Assembly: GCA_028554755.1 (NCBI GenBank)
Contig: JAPTOF010000006.1
Span: 10,720,501-10,784,500 of the forward strand
DNA: 64,000 bases
From: Cordia subcordata
Taxonomy: Eukaryota > Streptophyta > Magnoliopsida > Boraginales > Cordiaceae
Reading direction: 5' to 3'
Shown: in pieces, positions 1 to 11,809 of the stretch
Numbering within the stretch: position 1 is the stretch's first letter
Layout: each line of letters opens with the position of its first letter
Made by a program: the position numbers and the translations under genes
The notes under the pieces: generated by a model
The model's database searches: none
Seen by the model: the letters and a program-made list of their open reading frames with translations, nothing else
Told to the model about the DNA's origin: nothing

Positions 1-178
1 GTAACAAAGACTTCATCCTGTAGAGGGAGAAAAACAAATTTGACACTCGAGAAATACACTTTTGGCCTAATAAGGAATAGTGCCAAGCCTAACGTATCTT
101 GAAGGTATTCTAGCTCGAAAAAAAAAAACAAAAAACAAAAAAAACAAAAATAACTAATGCAAGAATGTGATATATTTT

Positions 179-820
179 TCAAGTTGGTTTTAGGTTGTGA
201 AACATTGTATCCCACCTGAAATCTCTAACTCTAGCTGACGGATAACCATCATAATAATCTGCAGCACCCACTTTTCTATGATCATCTTTAGTAAGATGAT
301 GAGCCATCGGGCTCGAGAATCTCTTCACTCTTGAACCATATACATACATAGGGCTGCTGCTGCCACCACCATCTGTGAGCAAAAGTGTGTTTTCCTTTGT
401 TGCAACAACCCTTTTGTTCCTCTTGAGCATGGCACTCTTCCACCTGCTCGACGAATTGCCACAACCACGCACCGGCACAAGAGCCAGAGCCGATTGATCA
501 TCATCTCGCCGCCGGCGGCACCATCTCTGGACACACTTGGAAACGCACCGCTTTGTTCGCCTGATTGCTAATACAAGCCGCCTTGATATCCGATTTGGGA
601 CGTGGGTTTTCTCCTTCTTGGCGAGCTTGAGAATCTCGAGCCTGTGTTTGGCTATGGAGATTCCCATGCTCTGGAGAAACTCGTGGTTGAAGTATGCAAT
701 GTCCTCTTCTTCAAGCTCGTTGTGGGCAAAAACTACGCCATATTCGTATACGAGGGATGGATCCAGGGTGGTTTTTGAGAGCCAGGTGAACCAATCCATG
801 GTGGTTGATGGTTTTGTCAA
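179..820 (-). CDS. SAM (sterile alpha motif) domain protein, plant-specific type
   Basis: Single-exon frame of 213 aa. Residues about 8-68 (MDWFTWLSK ... YFNHEFLQSMGISIAKHRLEIL) form a SAM domain, a helical fold used for protein-protein or homotypic assembly. The core 'NHEFLQSMGISIAKHRLEILK' region is its diagnostic end helix. A basic Arg/Lys-rich stretch follows (about 75-107), then a low-complexity middle, and the protein ends RWDTMFHNLKPT, an ending I remember from the plant homologue AT1G15760. The function of this family is not established; interaction scaffolding is inferred. The start at 820 gives eight residues before MDWF; the ATG at 799 is an equally possible start and closer to the homologue. 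A TATA-like stretch lies about 45 bases upstream. High confidence that the gene is real, low on its role. Confidence 0.85.
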   Translation of the reverse strand: MTKPSTTMDWFTWLSKTTLDPSLVYEYGVVFAHNELEEEDIAYFNHEFLQSMGISIAKHRLEILKLAKKEKTHVPNRISRRLVLAIRRTKRCVSKCVQRWCRRRRDDDQSALALVPVRGCGNSSSRWKSAMLKRNKRVVATKENTLLLTDGGGSSSPMYVYGSRVKRFSSPMAHHLTKDDHRKVGAADYYDGYPSARVRDFRWDTMFHNLKPT

Positions 821-866
821 AGATCTCTCGAGTGTCTGAGGAGATGAAAAAAGAAAATGCCTGGAG

Positions 867-875
867 ATATATATA
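867..875 (-). promoter_or_regulatory. Candidate TATA box of the SAM-domain gene
   Basis: On the minus strand a TATATATAT run lies about 47 bases before the ATG at 820. This implies a 5' leader of only some 15-25 bases if used, or a longer one if the ATG at 799 is the true start. Position and composition are the only evidence. Confidence 0.3.
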
Positions 876-2674
876 GCTGAAAGTGACTCGTCGTGATTAA
901 ATGTTTTAACTTGAATAAGCTTCTAAGTGTATCTTTATTATAGGGTGTGGCTTATATTTTAAATAAATTTTACGATCTTAATTATGATTAAATTAGAAAA
1001 TCTGTTGCGAGAGGAATTTATCTTTTCTTTTTATCTATACAGACTAGCTTGTTTATTGAGATAGTACATGAGAAAAGAGAGTGAAGAGAAAGAAAAAAGG
1101 TGAAGGTTCTTAAGCTCGAGCCACCTTTATCATATATTCTATGATTGATATAGTGAAATTTGGCCATCGATGTAGGCATTATGCAAAATCTTGTTAAATG
1201 TTGGTATCCATCGTATTTATCAATCTCGATTTAATTCTTTATTTTGACATACCAAATTCTCAACCCTTATAATATTCGTAAGTTTTTAAAGCAAATAAAT
1301 AGAAATTTCTTAAAAATCTGACGTAAGTATTTGTGCGCCGAAACTTACCAATTATATAACACGTGTCACCATCGCATCCTTGTATATTATGCAAAAACTC
1401 GATTGTTCAAATCAGCTGCTTAAAACGACCAAGAATTTGCATGTCATTTTCCAAAGAAAGAACAAAGGAAAAGGTTAAAAGTGAAAGATATGTAGTGGAC
1501 CAGGAAAAGAGGATGGTGACTGATGGAAATTTTAACCGAATTATATAATTATTTTTACTTTGTATTTATTGATTTATTTATTTTTTGCGTATGACTTTGC
1601 TTAATCGCGATGTTAGCTGAAACTTGAGAATGACTAAAATAAAAAGAAGAATAAAGAAAAGAGTGGCTTGTGGGGTCATTGTTTCTGGGAATTGACTATA
1701 TGCGAAGGAAAGGCAAAGCTTACAGTAATGAGAAAGAGTGTGAAATATAATGCCATCAATCACGGTATTGGAAAGGCCAGTCCCATATGGGTCACCCATT
1801 ATACCACTCTCAACTTATTTTATTTTATTTTTTATATCAAGCAGCTTAATTATATTAGAAAGAGTAAAATGTACTTTACTTCTTGTATTTTGTAAAACTA
1901 TATAAAATTCTTTTGTTTCAAAACTTGTCAATATTCTTATATTTGAGAAAATCTTGCGCAAAACCTCTGATTTTCAAGAGTTTTTTGCAACATTATTCAA
2001 TGCACAAGGGTATTACTGTATTAGCAACATTGCTTATAACATAGGAGAATTTTGCAAGTTTTGAAATTATAGGAGATTTTATATAATCTTGACAAAATAC
2101 AAGGGGAAAACATGCATTTTACTTGATCTTTTGAAAAAGATAATCTTTGAATTTAAGGTCTTATAGTAAATTTTATGATGTAATATTACATCATTATTTA
2201 TAATTAATTATATACAATTTGTACTCAAAATTTTGGATAAAATGCACTTTATTCTATTGTATTTTTAAAGTGACATAAAATCCTATGTTATTTCAAAGAT
2301 TGGTGATACCCTTTCTGGCTTAAAAAATATTGCACATTAACGTTGGTGAGTGTAAATGGAAATATGCATTATTTTCAAAGCATATTCAATTCATAATATT
2401 TCTAAAACTATAAAGAATATCAGTAAAATTTAAAATCCAAAAAAAAAATATTATGTGATTTTTGCAAAAGACAAGAGAATAAAACATAGTTTCCTCTTCT
2501 TTTTTTTTTTATCATAACAAGGTATAGTCCGATCACTTAATTTGAACTTTGAGAGCCATTCCCAATGTTTCCTCGTTGTAGTAGGCAACGGGGAGTGGCT
2601 CAATGGCTTGTGAATACGCTGCACATATTACGTATTTGCATTTCTAATCAATGAGATTAAGAAATGGCTTTAAA

Positions 2675-2675
2675 A

Positions 2676-2723
<48 letters not shown>
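2675..2723. repeat. Compound (CA)n(TA)n microsatellite
   Basis: A run of about 13 CA units passes directly into about 11 TA units. It should be length-polymorphic. Confidence 0.95.
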
Positions 2724-4229
2724 TGTTGAATCTCGAGGTATCAGGTTGACAAGATCCGCAGAACAATAAAGATCACACTTAGTTCAAGGATTTTAAACAA
2801 TATAACAATAATGAAAGTAGTCAAATTATTCTTGTGATGATTTGATCTATTAACTGTAAGAAATCAAATAAAATAGTGTGAAAGATGGATTTAGTATGCG
2901 ACCATTCTCATGAACCCGATGTTCATAAGCAAAGGGTCATTTTTGGAGGAGACTCATCGTCTTTTAATTGTGTTTATTTGAATGCTTATAAATATTTTTT
3001 ATAAAAATTATTTAATTTAACTTTTTTTTATAAAAAATAATATAAATAGTCAAATAAGCACAGGCAAAATAGACACTCAGTGGCACTTCTTTCAGTTGAG
3101 ATGGCACTGTGGGATCTAGCTAATTAATCATTCTCTCACTCACTTTGATTATCTAATTTGAAATTTCAACTTATTTTTAAACATTTTTCTTAAATGAGTG
3201 AATCTAGTTGAACATAATAAATAGAACACCGAAATGTAACATTCTTTAATAAATTAAATTTTTTAATCAAGTGATTAATTAATTACAGTATTAGCTAGCT
3301 AGGGCTTAGAGAGACCTAGTTCGGATTTCGATGCACTCATTAAAATGATATTTTGATGCACAAACCTCAATCAAGATAAATAAGTGCTAATTAACACGTA
3401 AAAGAATCTTATCATTCTTGACTAATGCATATCGACCTGCAAATGAAAAGTTGAGATATAATGTTTCTTAGGTCCATGACAATCATCATTACCCTTTTTG
3501 GACTAGGTTATGATACATTGGTAGGTGATATTAACTTACTTATTTGATCATAATATTATAACGATACAAGAGAACCTAAATCTTGTTTTACATGTTCGGT
3601 TAATGATTTCAAACGCTTTGTGTCATCAAATTCTGAAGAGAGATATGCTAGCTCGAACAAGAATTGGTACTGTTGCTCATGTGAAGGAGAAATGGTCGAG
3701 TTGTGTCCTTCCCTTGGAGCTTTTGGTACAGAACAAAATTCTTGTTTTCCTGATGAATGTTCGGTGCCCATAAATTTGCCTAGAAGTGCATAAAACCCCA
3801 TGCTGCTATTTTTCCTATAATTACCAATCAACTTTTCTCCAAAGCCAATGAATTGACACATTTGTTTTAGAGCTGCTTTAGATTGGGTTTTTATTTTCAT
3901 GATTTTTTTTAAATAACACATTTTTTTATAATAAATATTTCGCTTAGTTTATTAAATAAAAAGAAAAAAAAAACAGAAACTTTGGAAAGAAAATTTCAAA
4001 TTTTAGTTTTTTTCCAAAAATTGTAAAAAATGAACTTTTTTAACTTAAAAAAAATACTTTTTTCAAAGATTATAGAAAAAAACGCTTTTAGAAAAGTCAA
4101 TCGAAATGAACAGTGGATTGTTCAATTTTATAAAATCGCAATAAGGACTAATACATATATTGAATCAATTAGGAAAACTATCAAACTATATACTATTTGA
4201 TGTGGTATAGGAATTAACCTATGTCACAT

Positions 4230-5120
4230 TAGTAATTTGATTAACACTGGAGCGTTGGAAGCTCCTTGTCACTGGAACGGTGGTATGGTGCGCATCTACT
4301 CTGGAGAGCTAGATTGGACCTTCGACTTCCACAGAGCACAAGCAGGGCTTCGCCCTTCAAAGGAGGGATGAGTTGCTTCATCCTAGAAAGATAATACACG
4401 AGGTTATCCCCTTGTTTCACCTCCGATGATCAAGTCAATTAATCTTCAACAATATGTCAAAACAAGAATTTACAATAGAAATATAGGGTAGAAAGGAGAG
4501 AATAAGTTGAAATCCCTTTTCAAGAGTGAAAGGGGAGTGGGGGAGGGGTTAATAGGCATTAGGGTACCTATTATGAGTCTTACCCCTTCCTTGCAGCCTT
4601 AATTGCTCTGATCCCTTTGAGTCAAATTTGTCTCCTCCCTTATAGGGAAACAATGATGTCATTGCTATTTTGAACGAATGGCCAAAGCGTCCCTCTTGAG
4701 CTTCGACTATCTAACTATCATCTATGCTGAGGATCCGAAGCCTTGCCTTTTTGCTTTGGTCATGGATAAGGGTGCTGAAAACGTTGGCCACAGCACACTC
4801 TTCATTCTTCGTATGGGGAGTGCTTGGGTAGTAGAGCTGGCCGACGTTGGTTGCTAAGTGAAGGCCGAAGCCCTCTAAGTGGGGTGTGGCCATGAGGCCG
4901 TTGATTGCTAAGTGAAGGCCGAAGCCCTGTACATGGGGTGTGGCCACGGGCCATTGATTGCTAAGTGAAAGCCGAAGCCAGGGTCCTCGGGTTCAGCCAT
5001 GGATACGGGGGTACTCTTCTTAGACACATGGCACGTTTTTATTAGGTGGAATATTTTACCCATATCACTATTATAGTTTTATTTAATAAAATATTTTTGG
5101 CTGCGTACCCTGTACAATGC
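4230..5120. mobile_element. Probable decayed transposon insertion of unknown class
   Basis: The stretch is clearly richer in G and C than its AT-rich flanks, has no long open frame, and contains a local tandem repeat. Its composition resembles non-coding parts of LTR-type elements. I could not find terminal repeats or a target duplication, so class and limits are guesses. Confidence 0.35.
4847..4990. repeat. Tandem repeat, about 53 bp x 2.7
   Basis: The core TTGATTGCTAAGTGAAGGCC recurs at about 4847 (as TTGGTTGC), 4901 and 4954. Each time it is followed by GAAGCC; copies one and two then share a GGGGTGTGGCCA block. The third copy is cut short. Confidence 0.85.
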
Positions 5121-6336
5121 GCGGGCCTAACACATAGTACATATAGTTGTTACTCTAATACTATACTGGGTTTTAGTTATTAGGGCAAGAACCAAAAGTA
5201 TTCTAATGGTTGAGTGATTATGTTTCTCTAGTTAACAATAAGCAATCTATTATGATCATAATCACAAGGGCCATCAAAGGAATGATATCTGGGATATCAT
5301 TAGAGTACTTTTTGGTTCTTGCATAATAATTGCTAAAACCATGTATAAATAATATTAGAGCAATAATTATTACCTGAGAAAATTAAAATATGCACGCGCA
5401 TGCGAGCCCAAATAATGAGAATTCGATTGCCCCATGACGTACGTCTTGTGTTGACCAGAAACAAAGCAAAATATTCTTAAAAATTGGAGCATGTTGATGT
5501 ATAAAATAGTTTTTTTTTTTAATTAGTTTACATCCCTAAAAGAATATATTGGTTTTGTGGAACAAATATAATCTAGCACTTAATTGATTTGACGTGTGTT
5601 TGACGCACAGTGTATCATAAAATTTATAATTTTAAAAATAATTTATCATAATTCTTGCTATTTGTACCAAAAATCACAAATTTCTAAGGTCTTGAGTCAC
5701 TCTTTTCAATATCAACTAATTTTAGAAGAGCCCTCGGACATGATTCTTCACAGTTCTATCTAAATTGAATTTTTTGCTATAAAAATAGGGTAAGATGTAC
5801 ACTATCCTCTGTAGTTTGTTAAATTAGCTGATTAGTCCCTTGTATTTTAAAACTTATCACACATGTCTCTGTGCTTTCCAAAAATTGTACATGATCTCCT
5901 ACAGTGACCTTTTTTATTCAAATTAATTTATTGTGTACCATAAGTATATATATGAGCATTAAAACTTGCAACGCGCCATATATTTCCACAAAAATAACCT
6001 TATTTTCAGCTAACAAGGACTAAATAATAACAAGAAAAAAAAAAAGGCAATTGTGTTACCTTTTAAAAATAGAAGGAGGTAATATAATAAGTTTTGAAAA
6101 TATATATAGAAGGTAACCAGCTAACCAAACAAATCTTAAGAGGTTTAGCTAATTACATAAATCACAACTGGTAACGTGTCACCTTTTTAGAAGCATATGA
6201 AAAAATAATATGATAAATTTTAAAACATAGCGAGTAATCAGACAAATTATCAAAAGAGAAAAATGTTATATACGAGACTAGGAGATAGGTCAAGTGAGGT
6301 CTTGGGTTCAATCGCATGCGGTGGATGTTAAACGAA

Positions 6337-6338
<2 letters not shown>

Positions 6339-6389
<51 letters not shown>
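6339..6389. repeat. (AT)n microsatellite
   Basis: About 25 uninterrupted AT units. The DNA just before it contains a GGTTCAATC stretch like a pol III B box. Confidence 0.95.
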
Positions 6390-6395
<6 letters not shown>

Positions 6396-7775
6396 TACAG
6401 ATAATGGCCACTCTTCAAACATCAGGAGGAAACTGACTTGGGGCCATCTCATTGGCGATTTTCTCCAAGCTGGATCTAACATCTACCAAAGCAAATATGG
6501 AATCTCTACCATTGAAAAGTGACTCCAAATGCATCTGAGCTTTCAATAAAACAATGAATGGTTCCATTTTTCGCGTAGTTCGATTCCTAATGTTATGCGT
6601 GAATGTCACATTTACGTAGTGTTTAGATTCTCATGGTTGTAACAATTTCATTATTTTACACAACTACGTACCTTTACTACTGTCTGCAAATAAAAAATAA
6701 CACATCATATTACAAAAAATGCAGTTAACTCGATGATTAATAATTGGGTAGAATGATCAAATAGTGATTAACCGGTCATAATTAGAAGTTTGTGAGTATA
6801 TACACTCCCAACCATAGTACTATTCCTTTAGAAATGTCGTGACACATGAATTTGTCATTGCGGCTCTATCATATTCTTATTCAACATGCGTTTCTCGCCA
6901 TCAAAAATAGAAAGAAAATGTACTTAACTCTTGGTAATTTATTAGCACATGAAAACACATGATGATGTATGTTAACAAGACTTCTAATAGACCACAGGAA
7001 AATTCAGTACACTTTTAAAAGACCATAGCAATGTCGAGGTCCAATATACTTTTAGAAATGTCTTGTGACACGTGTACATAGAGAGATTATGAGGAATTAC
7101 TCTTGCACCATAGGAGCCAGAAAGGTCTATAGCAATTTACAAAATCATAATATCCAGTAGAACAGTGCAACATACAATTTTTCTGCAGAAAAATAGGAGA
7201 AGAATAATCACATGTAGTCCAGCAACTTCTGAAAGGTGGCATCAGAACCATAAGAATATTGTATAAAATTTTATTTTTGTATAAATTTGAATGGCATCTT
7301 ATGTATGTAATATGGTACATATTGTCTCCTGCTCCAAGAGAACGAAGAAAGAATAGTAAAAATACCAGAGAATTCCTCAAAGAATTACATAAAAGGTAGC
7401 ATAGATGCACCAAGTATACAAAAATCTATGCTACCATCAACAAGAGCTGATATTTTGGCAGCACTATTTCTGCATTTCTGATACCATTATTTCATCACTG
7501 TACCCATCAGCATTCTTAATGATCATGACATTGTCACTGTGCTCAGCAGAGGAAATGGAGTAAAACATGAAAAGCAAATGGATGCAAAGAACATATAAGC
7601 CCTCTGGAACTTTTCCCGGTGGCTATCTTTTATCTGAACACCGTTTATCTGAACACCGCAGGTGGACAAGTATCATAGATCTTAACACGCTGTACTTGAA
7701 CAGAAAGGTATCTACACAATTTTATATCGTCCAACTAATTTTATCCTAAGAAATGATGAGTCATTTGGGATGACT

Positions 7776-9239
7776 CTAATGGCTGTTGATACTATAAATA
7801 TTTCCAACCACTCCAACAATAGCAACAATAATGGCTAATACCAACATGAACCAAGATAGGAACCTTTCTCCTTGGCTCAAACCATTTCCTACTTGGCTCA
7901 ACCTAAGAGCAATCAGGGGTGGGAATATAAAACCTAAGGAAACTGCTGTCGTCGCCCCAGTGAATTTGAAAGCGGTCCAGATATTCGGGATCATAGTCGA
8001 TCCCAAATATATAAGCGCTAAAAGAACTGCAGTTAGAGCAAGACACCTCTTTCTACTCTCAGACAATGGAGCTGATCCTCCAAAAAGCAAGGAATCAACA
8101 GTCTGCCTCAAGGAAAAATGTACAACAGGGAAAACAAGAATCAAATGGAAAACATATCCAATGCGAACAATATAGTTTAAAGCCGTGCTGAAACGTATAC
8201 CAAGGTTCTTATCGAAGTTTATCAGCACATCTGATTCTGTATTCTTCCCAAAGAGTAAATAGCCAGCAATGGCTGTCGAAGTGTATACCAGAACGCAAAG
8301 AACAGTCGTGATCCTCCCCACCTGGTTCATCTTCTGAGGCGAACGCCCCTCAAGCTCATTATAGATAGGATGAACATTGAAATGACAAATGTAAGCATTG
8401 GACATGATAGGAATCACGACAAGTAAATTCAAGATAGCGGTTTTGGAGCCGTAATCCGGTGTCAGTCTAGGCATCTCGATTGTCCCTTCAACCAGCTTAA
8501 TGAAAGCCACAACAAAAGCAACCATAACGAACACAACAGCAAGAGCAACAGACGCAGCTGAAGTCCCACTCAAGGAATCAATCTTATCCAGAGCACAAAG
8601 CGGTGCGAGAAAAAGCACCACTATGACCAAAATCAACACCTTCCTATGATCCCAAAAACCATGTCCCAGCCATTGATCAAAAACACCAACATGCCTAACC
8701 GAACCGGACAAAACATCCCCCATTATGATCAAATACACAACCAAAACACCAGCATTGTTAACAATGATACAAATTTCAGACAAGATCCTAGTTCTCCTAC
8801 CCAATGCAGCCTGAACAGCCTCCCCGTACGAGGAGGCTTTACATTGAACAGAGAATCTAATAAACAACTCAACACTGATTTCAGACACAATGCCAATCAA
8901 GAATATCAACACAACCCCTAAAACCAAGCCCAAAACTTTCATCGTGGCAGGCAAAGCCATCATGCCAGCACCAATTATTGTTGTTGTAAGATTAAAAACA
9001 GCCCCATGTAGACCAGACCCAGCTTTCTTTTCCCCAAACACGAGTGGCAAATTATCAAAATCAATGTCATGGTCTAGATATAAATCATCATCTGCAGCAT
9101 TTTGTACATACCCATCTTCTTGACCAGATGATAACAATGAAAAAGATTGAGTTTTGGTTCCAAAGTTGGCACCTTTATCATCTTCTACATGTAAATCAAC
9201 ATATGAATTTCTTGGTAGAGCCTCATAATCACTATCCAT
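7776..9239 (-). CDS. Amino acid transporter, AVT6 type (AVT6E-like)
   Basis: Intronless coding frame of 487 aa starting MDSDYEALPRN at 9239. The frame is open for eight more codons upstream, but that part (MYIHIYTI) is leader sequence next to a spliced intron. It belongs to the AAAP/SLC38-like family of secondary amino acid carriers. A polar N-terminus of about 70 residues precedes eleven or so hydrophobic segments. The first has the family signature AVFNLTTTIIGAGMMALPA, and later blocks such as EICIIVNNAGVLVVYL, IPIMSNAYICHFNVHPIYNE and STMIPNIWTAFKFTG closely match what I remember of Arabidopsis AVT6E (AT1G80510). AVT6 proteins are thought to export neutral or acidic amino acids from the vacuole or other compartments; substrate and membrane here are inferred. 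Length is normal and no defect is visible. Confidence 0.93.
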   Translation of the reverse strand: MDSDYEALPRNSYVDLHVEDDKGANFGTKTQSFSLLSSGQEDGYVQNAADDDLYLDHDIDFDNLPLVFGEKKAGSGLHGAVFNLTTTIIGAGMMALPATMKVLGLVLGVVLIFLIGIVSEISVELFIRFSVQCKASSYGEAVQAALGRRTRILSEICIIVNNAGVLVVYLIIMGDVLSGSVRHVGVFDQWLGHGFWDHRKVLILVIVVLFLAPLCALDKIDSLSGTSAASVALAVVFVMVAFVVAFIKLVEGTIEMPRLTPDYGSKTAILNLLVVIPIMSNAYICHFNVHPIYNELEGRSPQKMNQVGRITTVLCVLVYTSTAIAGYLLFGKNTESDVLINFDKNLGIRFSTALNYIVRIGYVFHLILVFPVVHFSLRQTVDSLLFGGSAPLSESRKRCLALTAVLLALIYLGSTMIPNIWTAFKFTGATTAVSLGFIFPPLIALRLSQVGNGLSQGERFLSWFMLVLAIIVAIVGVVGNIYSINSH

Positions 9240-9275
9240 AATTGTATATATATGAATATACAAAAAAAATGTGTT

Positions 9276-9357
9276 CTGAAAAAGTTTATTGCATACAAGA
9301 ATATAGAAAATATATGAATGTATAAGTGAAACTAAATGGTGAAAAGAGAGAACTTAC
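9276..9357 (-). other. 5' leader intron of the AVT6E-like gene (82 bp)
   Basis: Reading the minus strand, a strong donor CTGTAAGTTC lies at 9357. A pyrimidine-rich acceptor CTTTTTCAG ends at 9276, 36 bases before the ATG. This would remove 82 bases of leader, near the lower size limit for plant introns. cDNA would settle it. Confidence 0.6.
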
Positions 9358-9658
9358 AGAAGAATGGATGAGAGATTGATTGTGAGTTTCAGGGTGAAAA
9401 GAAATTAAAAATTAAAATATATATATATCTAGATATGAGAGGTGGATCTAGGGACCTAGATTTTGGGGTCAACCGTCAATTGTTGACTTTTTGATGAAGC
9501 ATGAGAGCTATTGAATTTCCTTTGGATCTGTTTCTTGGTAGGCCCTTTTCAGTTTGTTCTTTTGGGCCGTTGACTTGGGCTTGTTAAACAGAAGGTCGTG
9601 CCAAACACTAAGCTATGATTGCTTAAATAAAATTCATGACACACACACACGAAAAGAA

Positions 9659-9689
<31 letters not shown>

Positions 9690-9690
9690 T
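9659..9690. repeat. (AAT)n microsatellite
   Basis: About ten AAT units, interrupted only at the edges. Confidence 0.9.
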
Positions 9691-9764
9691 ACGCCCATCA
9701 ATTTCACAAATTTTTGAAGATATGTTTGGACATCACAGTATAATTATTAGAATAATAATTATTA

Positions 9765-9981
9765 TAAGCCTGTTTAAATTAGTCTTTTTTAAAAAAAATA
9801 TATCTTTTTGTAATAATTATTTGGCAAAATCTTCAAAAAACTGAAACTCTAAAAAAAAGTTTAAATACAGTTTTTTTATAAGCCAGAATTTATAGTTTCT
9901 CAAAAAAAATACATTTTTCAAAAATTGTTAAAAAAATATTTTTACCAAAAAAAAAAAAAAAGTCAATCCATACAAGCCCTA
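9765..9981. mobile_element. MITE, GTTTAGATTGG family, copy A
   Basis: Left end AAGCCTGTTTAAATTAG and right end AGTCAATCCATACAAGCCCT are inverted copies of each other. The interior is almost all A/T runs, including the phrase AATTTATAGTTTCTCAAAAA shared with other copies in the window. Confidence 0.6.
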
Positions 9982-11809
9982 TATCTAATAATTACATTAT
10001 ACCTTAAATGGTAAGACATTTTACATTATATTTAAATGGTAAGACATTTTTTTGCTAAATAAGACGTATTTAATTATCACGACATAATTGTACTTTAATT
10101 CCTTGTGTCATGTTTGATAGTATAGTTAATAATTATACAATAAATAACTTATATTAAAAATAAATATAAATTATTGAAAATATTTTTATAACTTGGTATT
10201 AATATAAATATTACCCATTGAAAATATTTAAAATAAACATTGTTTATAAAAAAATATAATGACAATAGATATTACCTACCACTATTAAAAAATTTTAAAA
10301 AAAATATTAAATATTTTAATTTCAATAACTCAATTAAATTTAAAAATTAAAATAGATAAAATTTAATTATAGAGAAGTTGGCAAAGTATAATACTAATTT
10401 TCAAAAAGAGCAAATGGAAATTATATTGTATAATTACTACAAATTCAAACCCTCCCCTCTCACCAAGTAATTATTTAGGGCTTATTTAATGCCACAATAA
10501 TTACACGTTAATTTAATTTTTTATTACCATAGTGTAATTATGCATTAATTTCATATGTTAGGTTCGACTGTACAAATGATAATTGCACAATTAAATAATT
10601 TAATTCTAAAAATAAATATTTATTTTTAAGATTCTATGAATACTAACAAATATGCCTAAATATATAACTACAACCAATTACGTCCAAATCCAATCACAAG
10701 ATGACTTTTTAAACATGCTTTTAGCAAATCGAGAAATGCTGGATATCTGTCTTATTCTTACCACTCATTTGTCATTTCCATGCTTACTCGACACGCCCAA
10801 AAAAATAAGTTATTATTTTGACATATTAACTAAACATCCACATAGGAGGTGATATGTATAAATGACATATATCTATCATTGACGTAACAAAATCTCGTTT
10901 GCTATTATAACATTATAAATAGATCCATTCTTGTTTACTAGTGAATGAAACATGGTATACATATATGAATAGACCATCAAACTTGTAGATCTCTGATGTC
11001 CTATTCTTACTGACCATTACTACTGCAAAAGTAGTTGGCTTTGTGCCAAAGTTGCGTAAGATAAAATGCAAATCCTTTCGAAGTATTCATAGCCATCCCA
11101 TGAACAGAAATATGCCCAAGGAAATATATACATTCTTTATATTCCTAACAGATGACCTAATCTCGTATAACTCGTAAGGCCTTCTAGTTGTACGTAGTCA
11201 AAAACGAGTTGACAACCAGTTCAGATATTCACGACCAAAAAGTACTCAGTTCTCTTACAGTTACGTCGCTGGCAACCTTCCCGTGCATCAGCTTCAATGG
11301 CTTCATCAGATTCAGTTTAGGTCAGCAAGGAAAACAAACCACCACCCTTGTACGTGCAGGATGTGAAAGTAAAGCTGTTGTTCACTTCAATAGAGCATCT
11401 CACTCACCACAATGCATCAAGTCAAAACAGAAAGACGTGTAGTTGTAATACTGACAGACACAAGTTATTTCATCAAACGAAAACCTTAAACATCACAGGA
11501 ATCTAACCAGTCATAAATATTCATGTCCCAGCCTGCGAAATTATTTACAAGATGTTGTTGACAGTAAAATCAAAGCGACGACGCTGAAAATACAAAATTA
11601 AAAAACCATGCCATGGAAGCTTATGCACATTTCTTTTGTACTGAGAAAACAAAAGAGAGCTTCGCATGCAGCATGAGAAGTGCCATCTTTTAAAGCAATC
11701 CCAAAGCCTATCATATGTACAACTAAACAAATACAATGCCTTATTATTCACCACGATGGATCAGCCTTCCGTTGCAGAGGAGATATTTACATTGCCATAT
11801 CCTTCAATA

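Larger units (their letters stand above)
880..7775. other. Intergenic, repeat-rich, no gene recognised
   Basis: About 6.9 kb of mostly AT-rich DNA between the SAM gene and the amino acid transporter. It holds a CA/TA microsatellite (2675-2723), a decayed MITE copy (about 3885-4120), a GC-richer insertion with a three-copy tandem repeat (about 4230-5120), a long AT microsatellite (about 6339-6389) and a short protein-like open stretch on the minus strand (6415-6609) that I cannot place. No continuous gene structure is visible. Confidence 0.6.
9358..11809. other. Intergenic between AVT6E-like and LRR genes
   Basis: Contains the short promoter side of the AVT6E-like gene, an (AAT)n microsatellite (9659-9690) and one AT-rich MITE copy (9765-9981). 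A long A/T-rich stretch (about 9980-10900) follows, with short repeated phrases such as AATGGTAAGACATTTT twice at about 10006-10049. The last 200-300 bases are probably the 3' UTR of the LRR gene. No gene seen. Confidence 0.5.

Noticed and set aside
3556..3921. 121-codon open frame on the minus strand
   Set aside because: I recognise no family. Its first codons lie in or next to a decayed MITE, and no promoter or neighbouring exon supports it. It could be a relic, so a protein search is worthwhile.
7831..9241. Plus-strand open frames of 65-114 codons opposite the amino acid transporter
   Set aside because: They mirror the transporter's codon bias and have no domain or start context.
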